DNA of 64,000 bases from Eucalyptus grandis (taxonomy: Eukaryota; Streptophyta; Magnoliopsida; Myrtales; Myrtaceae): NCBI RefSeq assembly GCF_016545825.1, contig NC_052616.1, forward strand, positions 58,797,278-58,861,277, read 5' to 3'. Position numbers and translations under genes: made by a program. Positions 25,230 through 36,192 of this stretch are shown piece by piece (position 1 is the first letter of the stretch; the number at the start of each line of letters is the position of its first letter). The notes below the pieces were generated by a model that saw only the letters and a program-made list of their open reading frames with translations, ran no database searches and had not been told where the DNA came from.

Positions 25230-25885
25230 ACAACAGTCAAGATCATAGTATCGAAGCGCTAACCTTACCGGACTTTTTAACGTAGTTGGAAGGGGTGGGA
25301 AACGTGCCACATGATGTAAGATGCGTTTTTCTTTCCAGTAGTAATAACTTTTTAGATGCAATCTTCTATCCTACCAAATGAAACCAAGTATCATTTTGCC
25401 TGTGAAAACAATATCCTCAATAGTGACATCTTTATATAAAAAAATTGTAGTATCAAAGTACTAATCTTGTTGTACTTTTTAACGTAATTCGATATCATAA
25501 AATTGAAAAGGGTGAGAAATGTGTTACATGACATAACATGCGCTTTTCGTTCCAACGGTAATTACTTTTTAGATGCGATGTTCTTCCCTTAGCAGAGGAA
25601 ACCAAGTATCATTTTGCTTGTGGAAACAACACCTCAATAGTGAGATCTCTACAAGAAAGTATTATAGTATCAAAGCACTAATCTTATCAGACTTTCGAAT
25701 GTAATTCGATATCATAAAATTGAAAAGGGTGGAAAACGTGTCACACGACACAGCATAATATTCTCTTGTCTTCCCAACTGTAGTTACTTTCAGATGTGAT
25801 GTTCTTTCCTTAGTAGAAGAAACCAAGTATCATTTTGCTTATGAAAACAACACCCTTGACGACGACACCTCTACACAAAAAGATT
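25230..25885. repeat. Inverted, tandem copies of part of repeat R
   Basis: Three full units and a partial one, period about 208-218 bp, with 'atagtatc(g/a)aag' at about 25246, 25448 and 25668. Each unit contains 'ttactttttagatgc.at.ttctt' and 'accaagtatcattttg', which are the reverse complement of the R segment 'caaaatgatacttggtt...gcatctagaaagtaa'. The units are diverged from each other, so the array is not recent. Confidence 0.75.
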
Positions 25886-25949
25886 TGGGCTTTACTAACA
25901 TAACATCTTTTGGGCTACCATGAAAGTAACATCATACCATGAACCGCAA

Positions 25950-26132
25950 CTTACCCCGCGGTAGACGAGATGGTTTGCGCCTCGCCCCTCAACCGGCAGG
26001 GAAGAGGTTCAAAACTTCTCGCCCCCATTGTGCGACTCACCCGCGGCCCGTGGGAGGTGGGTCCCTGCGGGTCGCCCCAAGTTTCTGTGCCGCCCCCACT
26101 GTATGGCGGTTCCTGGGTCACCAAAAAAAAAT
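25950..26132 (+). mobile_element. SINE, tRNA-type, GC-rich
   Basis: A 183-bp GC-rich body with a B box 'ggttcaaaact' (26006-26016), ending in poly(A) at 26123-26131. It is flanked by a perfect 13-bp direct repeat 'ccatgaaccgcaa' (25937-25949, 26133-26145). Clear contrast to the AT-rich surroundings. The open frames inside are not genes. Confidence 0.85.
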
Positions 26133-26145
26133 CCATGAACCGCAA

Positions 26146-26640
26146 ATTCTTAAAGAAGTGGACCCCATAATAATTTCTAATTATTTGTTATTAATTTTTG
26201 GCCCAAAACAGACTATTAATCTTATAGCAGATTAAGAACATTCACATAAGCATTTCTCATATAAATTCTACCTATGGTGAAATCACAATCTCACACTTCC
26301 TCCCTATATGTCCTTCCTCACTTAACTCACAAACTCCCCGTTATATGAACTGACCACTTTAACCTTTTCTTTTTCCACCTTCCGCATGCTTGTACCTCAT
26401 TAACTAAAATGTGGAGCTCATTTGTTATCCCTCTTTTCTTTTTCTTTTTTTGGAAAAATACTTATATGGCTATTATTAATCTATTGTGAAAATAATAATT
26501 TGTTCTGGATCATTAATAAATAATTAGAAATAATTATGAAATCCCTTATTTTGAAAATTTGTGACTTACAACTTGTCATTATCCTCACAATGACTCAAAG
26601 ACCATTATGCTAGCAGAACTCAATATGTAACACATCAACA
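26146..26640. other. Intergenic
   Basis: No gene recognised. Confidence 0.4.
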
Positions 26641-27300
26641 AATTATAGCTACAAAAACTGATTTTTTTTTTCTTTTTACTGCTGAAATTTTAAGCATGAT
26701 TTAAGATGCAGAGTCTAGTCTTTATCTTTGTAAGACTCCAATAAGATTCAATTTGAGAAAGATCAAGGATCAAGCCCTTTTTATCTAGAAGCTCAAAATG
26801 TTTTTGAACAGTGGACTGTCGAACATACCATGTCGAAACCTTTGGATCTTTTAGTGGTTGCATGCAGATGAAGTACACAATAGGATTTGTTTCATCGTCC
26901 TTGTAAGTTCAAATATTTTCAATAGGTGTCGATCCTATCATAACCATAAGCTCAGCCATCTCCAGAAAGAAAATCACCAGCATATTTGGCCTGAGAGACA
27001 AAATAACTTTTATCTCACAAGAACACCAAATCTAAAAGGTAACTCAAGCTCCAAAATCTTTTATCACGTATTGTCCATGAAGACATCTCATGAGGTATGT
27101 AATATCAACAGTATTGTTGCCCGTGACAAACATGTCATCCGCGTGAGCAAGAGAAGAATCGATCATAATTGGTTTTGTCAAATAAATGCAGCACTATATT
27201 AGAATAGCTTTGAATAGATTGAGCAAGATAGTCCAAAACACTACACAAATTCACCTCCAAAAGGAACACTGTAGGAATCTACTGAGAATTATGTACTTTG
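26641..27300 (-). mobile_element. Decayed Copia reverse transcriptase fragment, unit 4
   Basis: Best preserved of the three parallel fragments. On the minus strand: an 'ADDM.VTG' form of the YVDD motif near 27130, 'VIKDFGA', 'KYAGDFL' and, in a shifted frame, 'AELMVMIGSTPIENI', which matches the Copia 'STP.E.N' segment after RT. The open frame at 26690-26878 continues it. Frameshifts and stops make it non-functional. Confidence 0.6.
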
Positions 27301-27690
27301 TTAGTGCCGATTATTTGAAGGTTAGTTACAAGTATCATGTGTAACAAGATATGTGATCACCCAATCATCCTCTGTGAGATCAAGAAAATTTATGTAAATA
27401 AGGGGAGAAAATGATTCCCTATAAACTTTATCCACGATTGCTGCTAATGAATACTGTCCTGATGTATTTTTCCTTGTATGGTTTACCAACTCAAATGGGG
27501 AATGAGAGAGTGCACCAACAACCTCAGCCACGCCAGTATAACAATTTTCAGCCATCTGAATCAAAACAAACTCCATCCTCGTGGCCCTGCCATTTAGTTG
27601 TCCCAAAGGCCAGCTTGAGAGATGCAAAGTCCAAATCCAACCAATCCCTTAGAGGCTTAAGACCACCCAACAGTTGCGTCCCAACTTAAT
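27301..27690 (-). pseudogene. MRS2 3' UTR and tail of last exon, unit 4
   Basis: 27310-27600 matches the MRS2 3' UTR of copies 1 (1750-2056) and 2 (30840-31150). At about 27615-27650 the minus strand still reads 'aagggattggttggatttgga', the end of exon 11 (codons for K-G-L-V-G), after which homology stops. The open frame at 27322-27627 lies in UTR sequence and is not a gene. Confidence 0.7.
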
Positions 27691-28435
27691 AGATGACCAT
27701 GAATGCCGATATGTGCTGATTTTTGAAGATATAACGAATTCAAGTTCAAATTGAATTATAAATATTAAATATAAAAGGCAAAAAGTCAAAAGCTAATCGA
27801 CGTGTTACTCTTCAGGGTGTTGCTTCGCTAGAACAAAATGATACTTGGTTTTACTTGCCAAGGAAGAAAATAACATATAGAAAGTAATCTCTGTGAGATA
27901 GAAAAGACACCTATTACATTGTTTTGTGCCACAATTTATCCCAGCCTTTTCAATTTGACAGTATAGAATAATGTCCAACATTCATACAAGATTAAGGCTT
28001 CAATCTTTGTAACATTATCCATCCTCGCTTTTGATTTTGTATATTGAGCTTTCTTTCACTATTTTTTTTTTGTCAGTAATTTATCTGAGTTTAATCGGTT
28101 ATCAAGGCACTAGATTAGTGCATCTATCTTTAGTAAGATATGCTCTAAATTTAGGGATCCTTTTGAGACAACCGCATGTTAGCACAGTGCATTTGGACGG
28201 TATAAATCGATTGTTTAGTCCTTTTTTCTTTTCTTTCACCTTTTACCCTTTTCTTCCTTTCCAAATTTGCCCCCTCACAATGCATTTTGGATTGTCTAGA
28301 TCATTCTTTCGTCCTTCTTTTCTTTCATCTTTTGACCCTTTTTCTTCCTTTCTCAATCTGTCCCCTTCCATCTTTGCCAACTCTGCACGCCATGAATGCA
28401 TAGCACGCGAACTTGTCGGTGCCCATGGTCATCCC
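27691..28435. repeat. Repeat R, copy 4
   Basis: Complete R from 'gaagatataacgaattcaag' to the CT-rich part and 'gaactctgcacgcc'. It is the first half of a direct duplication with the next copy. Confidence 0.8.
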
Positions 28436-28520
28436 CCAAAGGCCAGCATGAGAGATGCGAAGTCCAAATCCAACCAATCCCTTAGAGACTTAAGACCACC
28501 AACAGTTGAGTCCTGACTTA
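28436..28520 (-). pseudogene. MRS2 last-exon tail, second copy in tandem
   Basis: Repeats 27605-27690 ('ggccagc.tgagagatgc.aagtccaaatccaacc' on the plus strand). It sits between R copies 4 and 5 and marks an ~830 bp tandem duplication. Confidence 0.7.
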
Positions 28521-29350
28521 ATAGATGACTATGAATGCCAATATGTGCTGGTTTCTGAAAGATATAACGAATTAAATACTTCAAATTTGAATTCCAAATG
28601 TTAAATATAAAAGGCAAAAGTCAAAAGCTAACCAACATGTTACTCTTCAAGGTGCTGCTTCTCAGAACAAAATGATACTTGTTTTACTTGCCAAGGAAAG
28701 AACATAGCATCTAGAAAGTAATCTCTGTAAGAAAGCAAAGGCACCTATTACATTGTTTCGTGCTGCACGTATCCCCCTTTTCAATTTGACATAATAGAAT
28801 AATGTCCAACATTCATACAAGATTAGGCTTCGATCTTTTGTAACATTATCCATCCTCGCTTTTTGATTTTGTATATTGAGCTTTCTTTCACTTTTTGTCA
28901 GTAATTTATCTGAGTTTATTAGTTATCAAGGCACTAGGTTAGTGCATCTATTTTTACTGAGATATGATCTAAACTTAGGGATCCTTTTGAGACATCCACA
29001 TGTTAGTACAGTGTATTTTGAACGGTGTAAATTGATTGTTTAGTCCTTCTTTCTTTTCTTTCACCTTTTACCCTTTTTTCCTTTCCAAATTTGCCCCCAT
29101 CACAATGCATTTTGGATGGTCTAGATCGATCCTTTCGTCCTTCTTTTCTTCCTTTCTCAATTTGCCCCCTTCCATCCGTTGCCGACTCTGCACGCCATGA
29201 ATTCATAGCACGCAAGCTTGTTGTCGTTCGTGGTCATCCTCATCGCCGATGCGTACTCAACTAACACTTGGCCGTCCCTTGACTTGCAATGAGCAAGCCG
29301 CTGCAGGTTGAGGCTGGATTGTCGGTCGTGCAGTAGAGTTGATCAAAAGA
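28521..29350. repeat. Repeat R, copy 5
   Basis: Complete copy downstream of MRS2 copy 2, matching copy 1 at 1-860 closely. A Copia-like LTR interrupts its end at 29351. Confidence 0.8.
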
Positions 29351-29900
29351 TGTTGCGAAAGGCGAGCGATCGAACAATAATATAGACAGTTAAGAAGAAA
29401 ATAAATGGACAACTGATTTACGTGGTTCAATCGTAAAGAACTTACGTCCACGGGAGAGCAGCGAATTTACTATAGATCAAGCGATACAAGAAGATTACAC
29501 GCTCAAGTTACTCAAACACTCTCTCGGTGTTTCCCAAGCCTCAATTACACCCAATAACACACGCAGTGTTTAGCCCTTGTGATTCTTCAATAAATAATTT
29601 TCAATCTCACGAAGGAATTATACACAAATCTTACCACAAGATTTAATTGGTTTCAACACTAAACCTTCGGGATGTAATTCACGACAAAGAAAAATCCCTC
29701 TCAAGCACTCGACAAATGGTATGTGCTTCAAGACTAATTCTTCACTGATCAACGGTGGAACACCAAGCACTCACGAGGACATATCTTTGTATAGTCCTAG
29801 TCAAAGTTGACTTTCCTATTTTAGCGACGAATTCTACATATCTTAATTCGAAATATTCAGAATTTCGCATTGGGCTCAAACTCGAGACATATTTTTAACA
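29351..29900. mobile_element. Solo LTR, Copia-like (550 bp)
   Basis: Starts TGTTGCGAAAGG and ends TTTTTAACA. It contains 'acgtggttcaatcgtaaag' and 'ttacgtccacggg', segments common in plant Copia LTRs. The empty site is at 832-842 in unit 1 ('gctgctcaaagagggga'). A purine-rich flank (aaaga / gaaag) does not give a clean target duplication. Confidence 0.7.
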
Positions 29901-29945
29901 GAAAGGGGACCGCGGCACGCGTGACTCCACCTCTATGGTTGTGGC

Positions 29946-29984
<39 letters not shown>

Positions 29985-30840
29985 AATTTTGGGGCATCTT
30001 GATTTTTAGGGTGATGATTTCACGAGAATTTCTAGCAAGAAAGGTTTATGACAAAACTTAGCAAATAAAAAGAGAACAAAAAATCGAACAAATTGTTCGA
30101 CAGATCGATTTTTCTAAAACTTGAGACTGTTAGGAAATCGGCCAAGATAGACATAGAAGGAAGAAAGTAAATTTCATTGAACTTTTTACAAACTAAAAAC
30201 TTCAGTTTAAGCCAATTCATTGCGATAGCAATAAAGAGTACATCATGCATAGTGAAATTACACTTTCACTTCAATATACAAACAGGTAACAAATCAAGTT
30301 GTAAAAATGATAGCCACGGAAACTGAACTTTCCTTTTCCATTTAGAGCTGAAACTCAAACCCCATTTAAGATGCAGATTCTATTCTTCACCTATGTAAAG
30401 CTCAATAAATTTCAAATTGAGAAGGATCTAGCCCCTTCTATCTAGAAGTTTGGTAGGTTTTCAAGAAAGAAGATCACCGCCATATTTGGCCCGGAGATAA
30501 TAAACTTTCATTACAAAAGACACACACCAAATCTCCAAGCAGGCTCAAACTCCAAAATCTTTCATTTCGAATTGTCCATTGAGCCATTCATGAGATATGC
30601 AATATCAAACCGTATTAACTCCTGCGACGATCATGTCCCGTGATTATCATGCCATCCACAAACAAAGAGAAGAATCAATCATAATCCAGTTCCATCAAAT
30701 ACATGCAGCATTTATATCGTAAGGGCTTTGAATAGATTCAGCAAGATGGTCCTACAAGTTACGCAAATTCTCAAAAGAGAACACTATAAGAATCTACCAA
30801 GAATTCGTCCTATATACCAAATACCAATTATTCTAAAGTT
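29901..30840 (-). mobile_element. Unit spacer and Copia RT fragment, unit 5
   Basis: Parallel to 860-1740: a long (GA)n run (29948-29980), the spacer with 'acgagaatttctagcaagaaagg', and the decayed Copia fragment (30290-30840). The spacer is not recognised. Confidence 0.55.
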
Positions 30841-31150
30841 AGTTACAAGTATCGTGTGTAACAAGATCTGTGGTACACCCAATTATCCTGTGTGAAATCA
30901 GGAAAATTTATTGTAAATAAGAGGAGAAAAATGGTTCCCTATAAGCTTTATCCACGATTGCTGCTAATGAATACTGTCCTGGGAGGTATTTTTCCTTGCA
31001 TGGTTGTCAATTCAAATGGGAAATGAGAGGGCGCACCAACAACCCCAGCCACACCAGTATAACAGTTTTCAGCTATCCAAATCAAAACAAACTCCACCCT
31101 CATGGCCCTGCCCTTTAGTCGTCCCAAAGGCCAGCTTGAAATATGCGAAG

Positions 31151-34100
31151 TCAAGATCCAACCAATCCCTTATGACGAGCATATGCAATTATAGGATGAA
31201 TAAGAATGCGCAAGCGATTCCAGTCACGATCACGACCTGCCAGCATTAGGTACAGTTTCTTTTTTTTTTAAGGAAAAGTGAAATCGAAAAGAGAAGTCGA
31301 GAAGGAGATGAGACAACGAAGTTATCAATTAAAGGTTCAGGGGCCTACCCATTTGAACATGTAGCCATGGTTATCGTTTAATCATAAGGTATGTTCACGC
31401 CGAAAATGCCAGCAACCAAAGAATAGATGGACAAACAAACAGTTCCTGAACTCAGGAAGAGCTCTAGCTGCAACCATAGACAGAGAGGAGAACATCGAAT
31501 AAATCAATTCAACGACTCTGGACATTAGCAACAAAATGAAGAGGTGAACTACTTAGGTACACATTTAAAAAAAATAAACAATTGAGAACATGAACGCACA
31601 CAATAAAGTAACAGAGGAGAGAGAGAGAGAGAGAGAGAGAAGCACCTGAATTAGCTGATTCCGATGATTATCAAGCTGAGGAAAGAAAAAGTACTTAGAA
31701 TTTTAGGAAAAAGAAAACATTGACTTGACTCCATGCAAAACTTTGCTTTTCCCCTTTTTATCTACTAGATTCTCTTTATAGAAACATGATATACAACTAA
31801 CTTAATCAATCAGTTACCTGTGGATGTTAATGTAGTCCTCAGTGTCATCGATATATTCCCGAAGCTGCACATGGCAACTTAGGCAAATCAAATTTTTTCG
31901 AAATATGGACATTATACAGAAAATCAAACTCTCAAAGTACAATCATTTTAGTCATGCATCTCAAACAATCTCGAAAGCAAAATGAAAATTTGAATAACTA
32001 TTCGACCAGAGCACATAACGAATCAGTTCAAATTTCCGACTACCTTAATGGCATGAAATTAACTGAAAATAAAAATGTCTATAATTTATCTGCTACCCTG
32101 GTAAACAGAAAAGCAAATCATTATGAAAGAGATTGATTTTTTATTTAGTACAGGATATTTTCGACTTCAATTACAACAACACATCACAAATTTCATTCTC
32201 CAACACCATGACAACTGTTAATTATTGACCCTGTACTGACGTAGAAAACCTATAGTCTCTCCTTGGCAAAGAGAAATTTTTAATGGATTCATAAGCTCAA
32301 ATATAGTAATTAGACAGGTTTCATTTAGCCATCCCAACCCACATGAGTGTAAATACTAACAAGAGAGTTCCTGAATGATCATTCCTAATATAATCATGTA
32401 TCACAATGATGCCAACAAAAATGACAATTGTCTCCAGCAGCACAAGCATCGCTGAAATTCATTACCTATCTAAAGCATCAATGGAAGCACTCCACTGAAG
32501 AATTTTACAACAGATAAATGCAGGCGAATACTACAGCAAACTAAAGGATCGTGCAGATAATTCCCTATCTAATATAAGTACTTACTGTTGTCAGCTTGTT
32601 CAATGCCATCAATTTGCATAAAGTAAGCCTGAAAAAAGAAAAAAAAAGACATTGATGCCTATTCAAGGAACAGCAGAACTTAAAATACCATCCACAATAA
32701 TGGTCAACTGGAAATAGCTTGATACCTCAAGTAACATTTCCAACTCAACATCATCTTCGTTCCACGAACTGTTGCCACACTCGCCCTACTGGCTCGAGAT
32801 ATTTTTGAGCCAATGGTAGGGGAACAGAAACCAATTTTGGGCTCCTGAACCACTTATAGGAAGATGCACCAACTTGTTTTCTTGACAAATACAAGTCAGC
32901 CATATCATCATCATCATCTAGTAGTTGCTCAAGCTCGTCCCTACCTGCAATGTACCACAAAACCTTTCAAGATGTTACCCTCCTTCACGTCAAAGGTACC
33001 CTGAAGAAGACACCCGTGTATAGTGACAGAAAAGTCCATACTGATTGAGAATATCAACAATAGGTTCTGTCCAACGATATTCCTCTAAATAGAGTGAGAA
33101 AGAGAGCGCAGTCTTCAGTCGGACACCATTTCATGAAGAGAATAAAATCTATCTCGATTATTTATATATTAATCAAGTACTAACTTTTCATACAAGCTCA
33201 TCTAAATACTCAATTTGAAGATACAAACATTTTATCATACATAGGATTGTCAGTCAGTCTAGGCCAAGTCCTTAAAGTTGCATGAGTACAAAGAATCAAG
33301 AAAGACAAGGAAAACTCAAAATTTATGTTACTCACGAAGATGTCATACTCAGTCGAAAACATGATAGAAAATGGCAAGGTAAACCATTTCGATTTCAGCA
33401 ATGAACCAGGAGTTATATAATTTTGCAGGGCAAAAAGTGATTACAATACCTTTTGCACCCTTGCTGTTAGCCTCGTCATCGCACTCTTCAATTTACGAAC
33501 CCTATCCAAGTTACGGCTGCAATCTACAAAGACCATAGACAGCAGACATGCAAATTTAAGAGAAACATTTCAAACTGAGATTGAGCATAGAAGCATGATT
33601 GACCAGCCAGCATTAAGACATCGTTGTAGAATTCCAAGCATAAAGAGTAATGGCTCGATTAGTACAAAAATCTGTGTTAAGCAAAAGAGGCAAAGCCCCA
33701 TAAAAAAAATTGCATCATCTCGATCAATCAACACAAGTACAACAACAAATCTCTAGGAGAAACAACAACTAACAAAATTCAGCTGATCATGCATAATATC
33801 ACATTAAGCATGCAAAACCAAATGGACCAGTCTTCAAGAGTTCACCAATCACTCAGGCATAAAATCCTTTAAAAAGGGAAGTAGAAATGCCTGGAATTCG
33901 ACAAATGAAAGCTACACTGCGAGAACATTTCAATCAGTAAAACAATACCTAATTCCACACAAACAATATTATTAGTTACACTAAAAAATGCAAATGACAG
34001 TGTTCAGCCGCATATCACTCCTTTAGAAGGAGAAGCAACAAAACAATTAAAGAACCTTAACAGAGCATTTTTATTTTTGGTTTATTTATTTCCCAGTGAG

Positions 34101-36192
34101 ATGGGAAAGAGAATCTACTTACTTTTGACGAGCTCGTCTAAAGCAGGATAAGCAGCAGTCTCCAATTCAGTAGTACGTGCTGCAAGAAAGCTACAAATTG
34201 CTTCCAAAGCTACCTCCAAGGCACGAAATTCAAATGGAGACTCTGCATTGCATCATATTACAACTATCAAAAGATGGCCCACTTAAAACAAATCCAATTT
34301 GAAAGAGCCAACTCAAACACACCCCATACCATCATCTTCCCCAGCTTCAACATCATTCTGTACATGAGAGTACTCTTCTGCATCATCTTGACCCTGGCAT
34401 ATGGCATTTACAGCTAATCGCCGTTGGAGCTCCTCAACAACTGGTATAACATTTATATCTGATGGGTCTCGAAGCAACACCTACAAGCCAATAATGCAAG
34501 TGCAAGTGCCATCGCTACTTATGATATAAAACATGAAAATAAACTGACCCGGAACTAACTTAGTTCCTACATAAGGGAAAGTAATTTACCACTAGAAGAC
34601 ATCAAATTCCATTCTTGCACAACCATTTAAGTATTTCATAAGAAAGGTTGTAATTTATCTCTGGGAAAAAGCATGAATATAAGTACCTAGCTAGTTAAGC
34701 AGTCTAACATAAAAAACAGAGACACCTGTTCGTGCAAAAGGTCTGCGTAGCTGAACGGCAAAGAGGAAATATCTAAGGACTTGAGGATAACGAGAAAGCT
34801 GTGTTCAGTCATAATTGGCTGGAAATAAAAGGAAAAGGCATATGATAATTTCAGAATTGAAGGCTTTCACTGTGTTGAACAGTTGCCATTCAACAGTTGA
34901 CATTCAAGCTTGCAACTGAAAGACAAGTTATGCTGAACCAGGGAGAAAATTAGTTCATTCATTGTTTTGAAACTGGAATAAAAATACTGAAGTTTGATAA
35001 ATTTACTCTGTAGTCTTTATTATTTTAAAATCACGACTGGGAGTAGAGTGAAAACAAGCAGCACTCATGCAACTTGAGTTTTTTTTTTTTTTTTTTTTTT
35101 TAACTGCGACTCTTATTTTTAAATTTGTCTTGTAGCAAATCTTGTGGCACTCACGATTTGGACTTCCATGTAACGTGTGACTAACGAGCCCGACCCCATC
35201 TTTGCACAGCCTCAGATGATCCCGATTCTCATCAGGGATTTACTGAAGCTCGAAAACCAGATTCCGTACTCCGTTCTCGAGTTTTTGTCGCTCAGCCACC
35301 GGCGAGCTCACCGGAGGTTCGCCCAGCCGCTGGCAAGCTCGGCCTCACCTGTGGCCAGGCGGGCCTCGTTCGCCTCCTCGGCCACCGGCGAGCCTCGCCT
35401 GGCCGGGCGAGGCTCGGCCCAGCCAAGGCTTGGCGGACGAGGCACGGCCTCACACGAGGGCCGGCGATGCCCGGTGAGGTCGCCGGGCGACTGAACATTT
35501 AGCAACCTGAGAATTCCAGTCAATGGTACTAGAACTCATTGCAATAAATAAAAAAACACTTCATCAAATGCAAGAAGGAAAACTCAACGGAATTAGTCAA
35601 AGAAACAGGAAAACATCCCAAGCTAAACCAAAGTAAGTTCTTCCAAACCGTAAGTGACGATACACAGGGCTTCCAGACATCACACAAGTACCGCTCTGCT
35701 CAATAAACAGACATTAACCGCTAAGAAAGACACAAGCCGCTACGCACTAACCTCTTCGGCAGTGATAATTGCCTTGATATGCTGCAAAAGTTCAAACACC
35801 CACAAATGCAACAATGAAAAAAAAAGAAAAAAAGAAAGTCAGCACCAACAATTGAAGGAACTTCAAGAAGAAAGGAGAGAGAAACAGAGAGACCCATTCA
35901 TAAACAAGACCAAAAAAGGAAAAGGAGAGACCTCCAAATTGAGAACGATGGCCCTCTCACGGCCGAGGATGGTGGAGGGGTAGGACAAAAGCGGGTCGAG
36001 GATGCGGAGGTCCCGCGCGTGGATCTGCACGCGGTGCATGATCGCGTACTTGTCGACGTCGAGCACCGTCCCCTGCCCCGCCGTGTCGAGGAGGATCCAG
36101 CTCCGCGGCGGCTGGCCCTTCTTCTTCGCCGCCTGCTGCTGCTGCTGCTGCTGCTGCAGGTCCGCCGGCACCACGCTCCCTTCGAGCCATCT
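31151..36192 (-). pseudogene. MRS2-type magnesium transporter, copy 2 (11 exons, frameshifted)
   Basis: Mg2+ channel of the CorA/MRS2 family. Exons: ex1 35932-36192, ex2 35752-35781, ex3 34330-34480, ex4 34123-34242, ex5 about 33464-33536, ex6 32726-32944, ex7 32586-32628, ex8 31818-31864, ex9 31646-31675, ex10 31349-31467, ex11 31151-31236; all with GT/AG borders, about 395 residues, normal for the family. Exon 1 has an eight-Gln run, '[11 protein letters not shown]', '[10 protein letters not shown]', '[16 protein letters not shown]' and '[12 protein letters not shown]'. Exon 10 encodes the first membrane helix and GVN; exon 11 the second helix and the 'YARHKGLVGS' end. Problems: the only upstream ATG (36188-36190) is out of frame with exon 1; 2 bp missing in ex4; 1 bp missing at the start of ex5 and ex6; 2 bp missing in ex7; 2 bp extra in ex8; 1 bp missing at the Trp after the signature in ex10; 2 bp missing in ex11. 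Exons 2, 3 and 9 are intact. It is either a pseudogene or a real gene with assembly indels. Confidence 0.85.
34950..35490. repeat. GC-rich insertion in MRS2 copy 2 intron 2
   Basis: Absent from copy 1, where only about 30 bp ('gtgctcggc...ggcccggcgac') remain at 8988-9015. It contains a T run of 23 (35079-35101) and a 250-bp GC-rich part (35290-35490) built of short direct and inverted 'ggcgag', 'cgaggc' and 'gccgg' motifs. The open frames inside (35177-35523, both strands) follow the composition and are not genes. Confidence 0.6.

Noticed and set aside
22723..26132. Possible tRNA genes at B-box-like sequences
   Set aside because: No cloverleaf; poly(A) tails and target repeats show SINEs.
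27322..27627. 101-codon minus-strand frame
   Set aside because: Lies in MRS2 3' UTR sequence; parallel copies at 1750-2056 and 30840-31150 do not keep the frame.
35177..35523. Open frames on both strands, 68-105 codons
   Set aside because: GC-rich repetitive insertion with few possible stop codons; absent from the sister copy.
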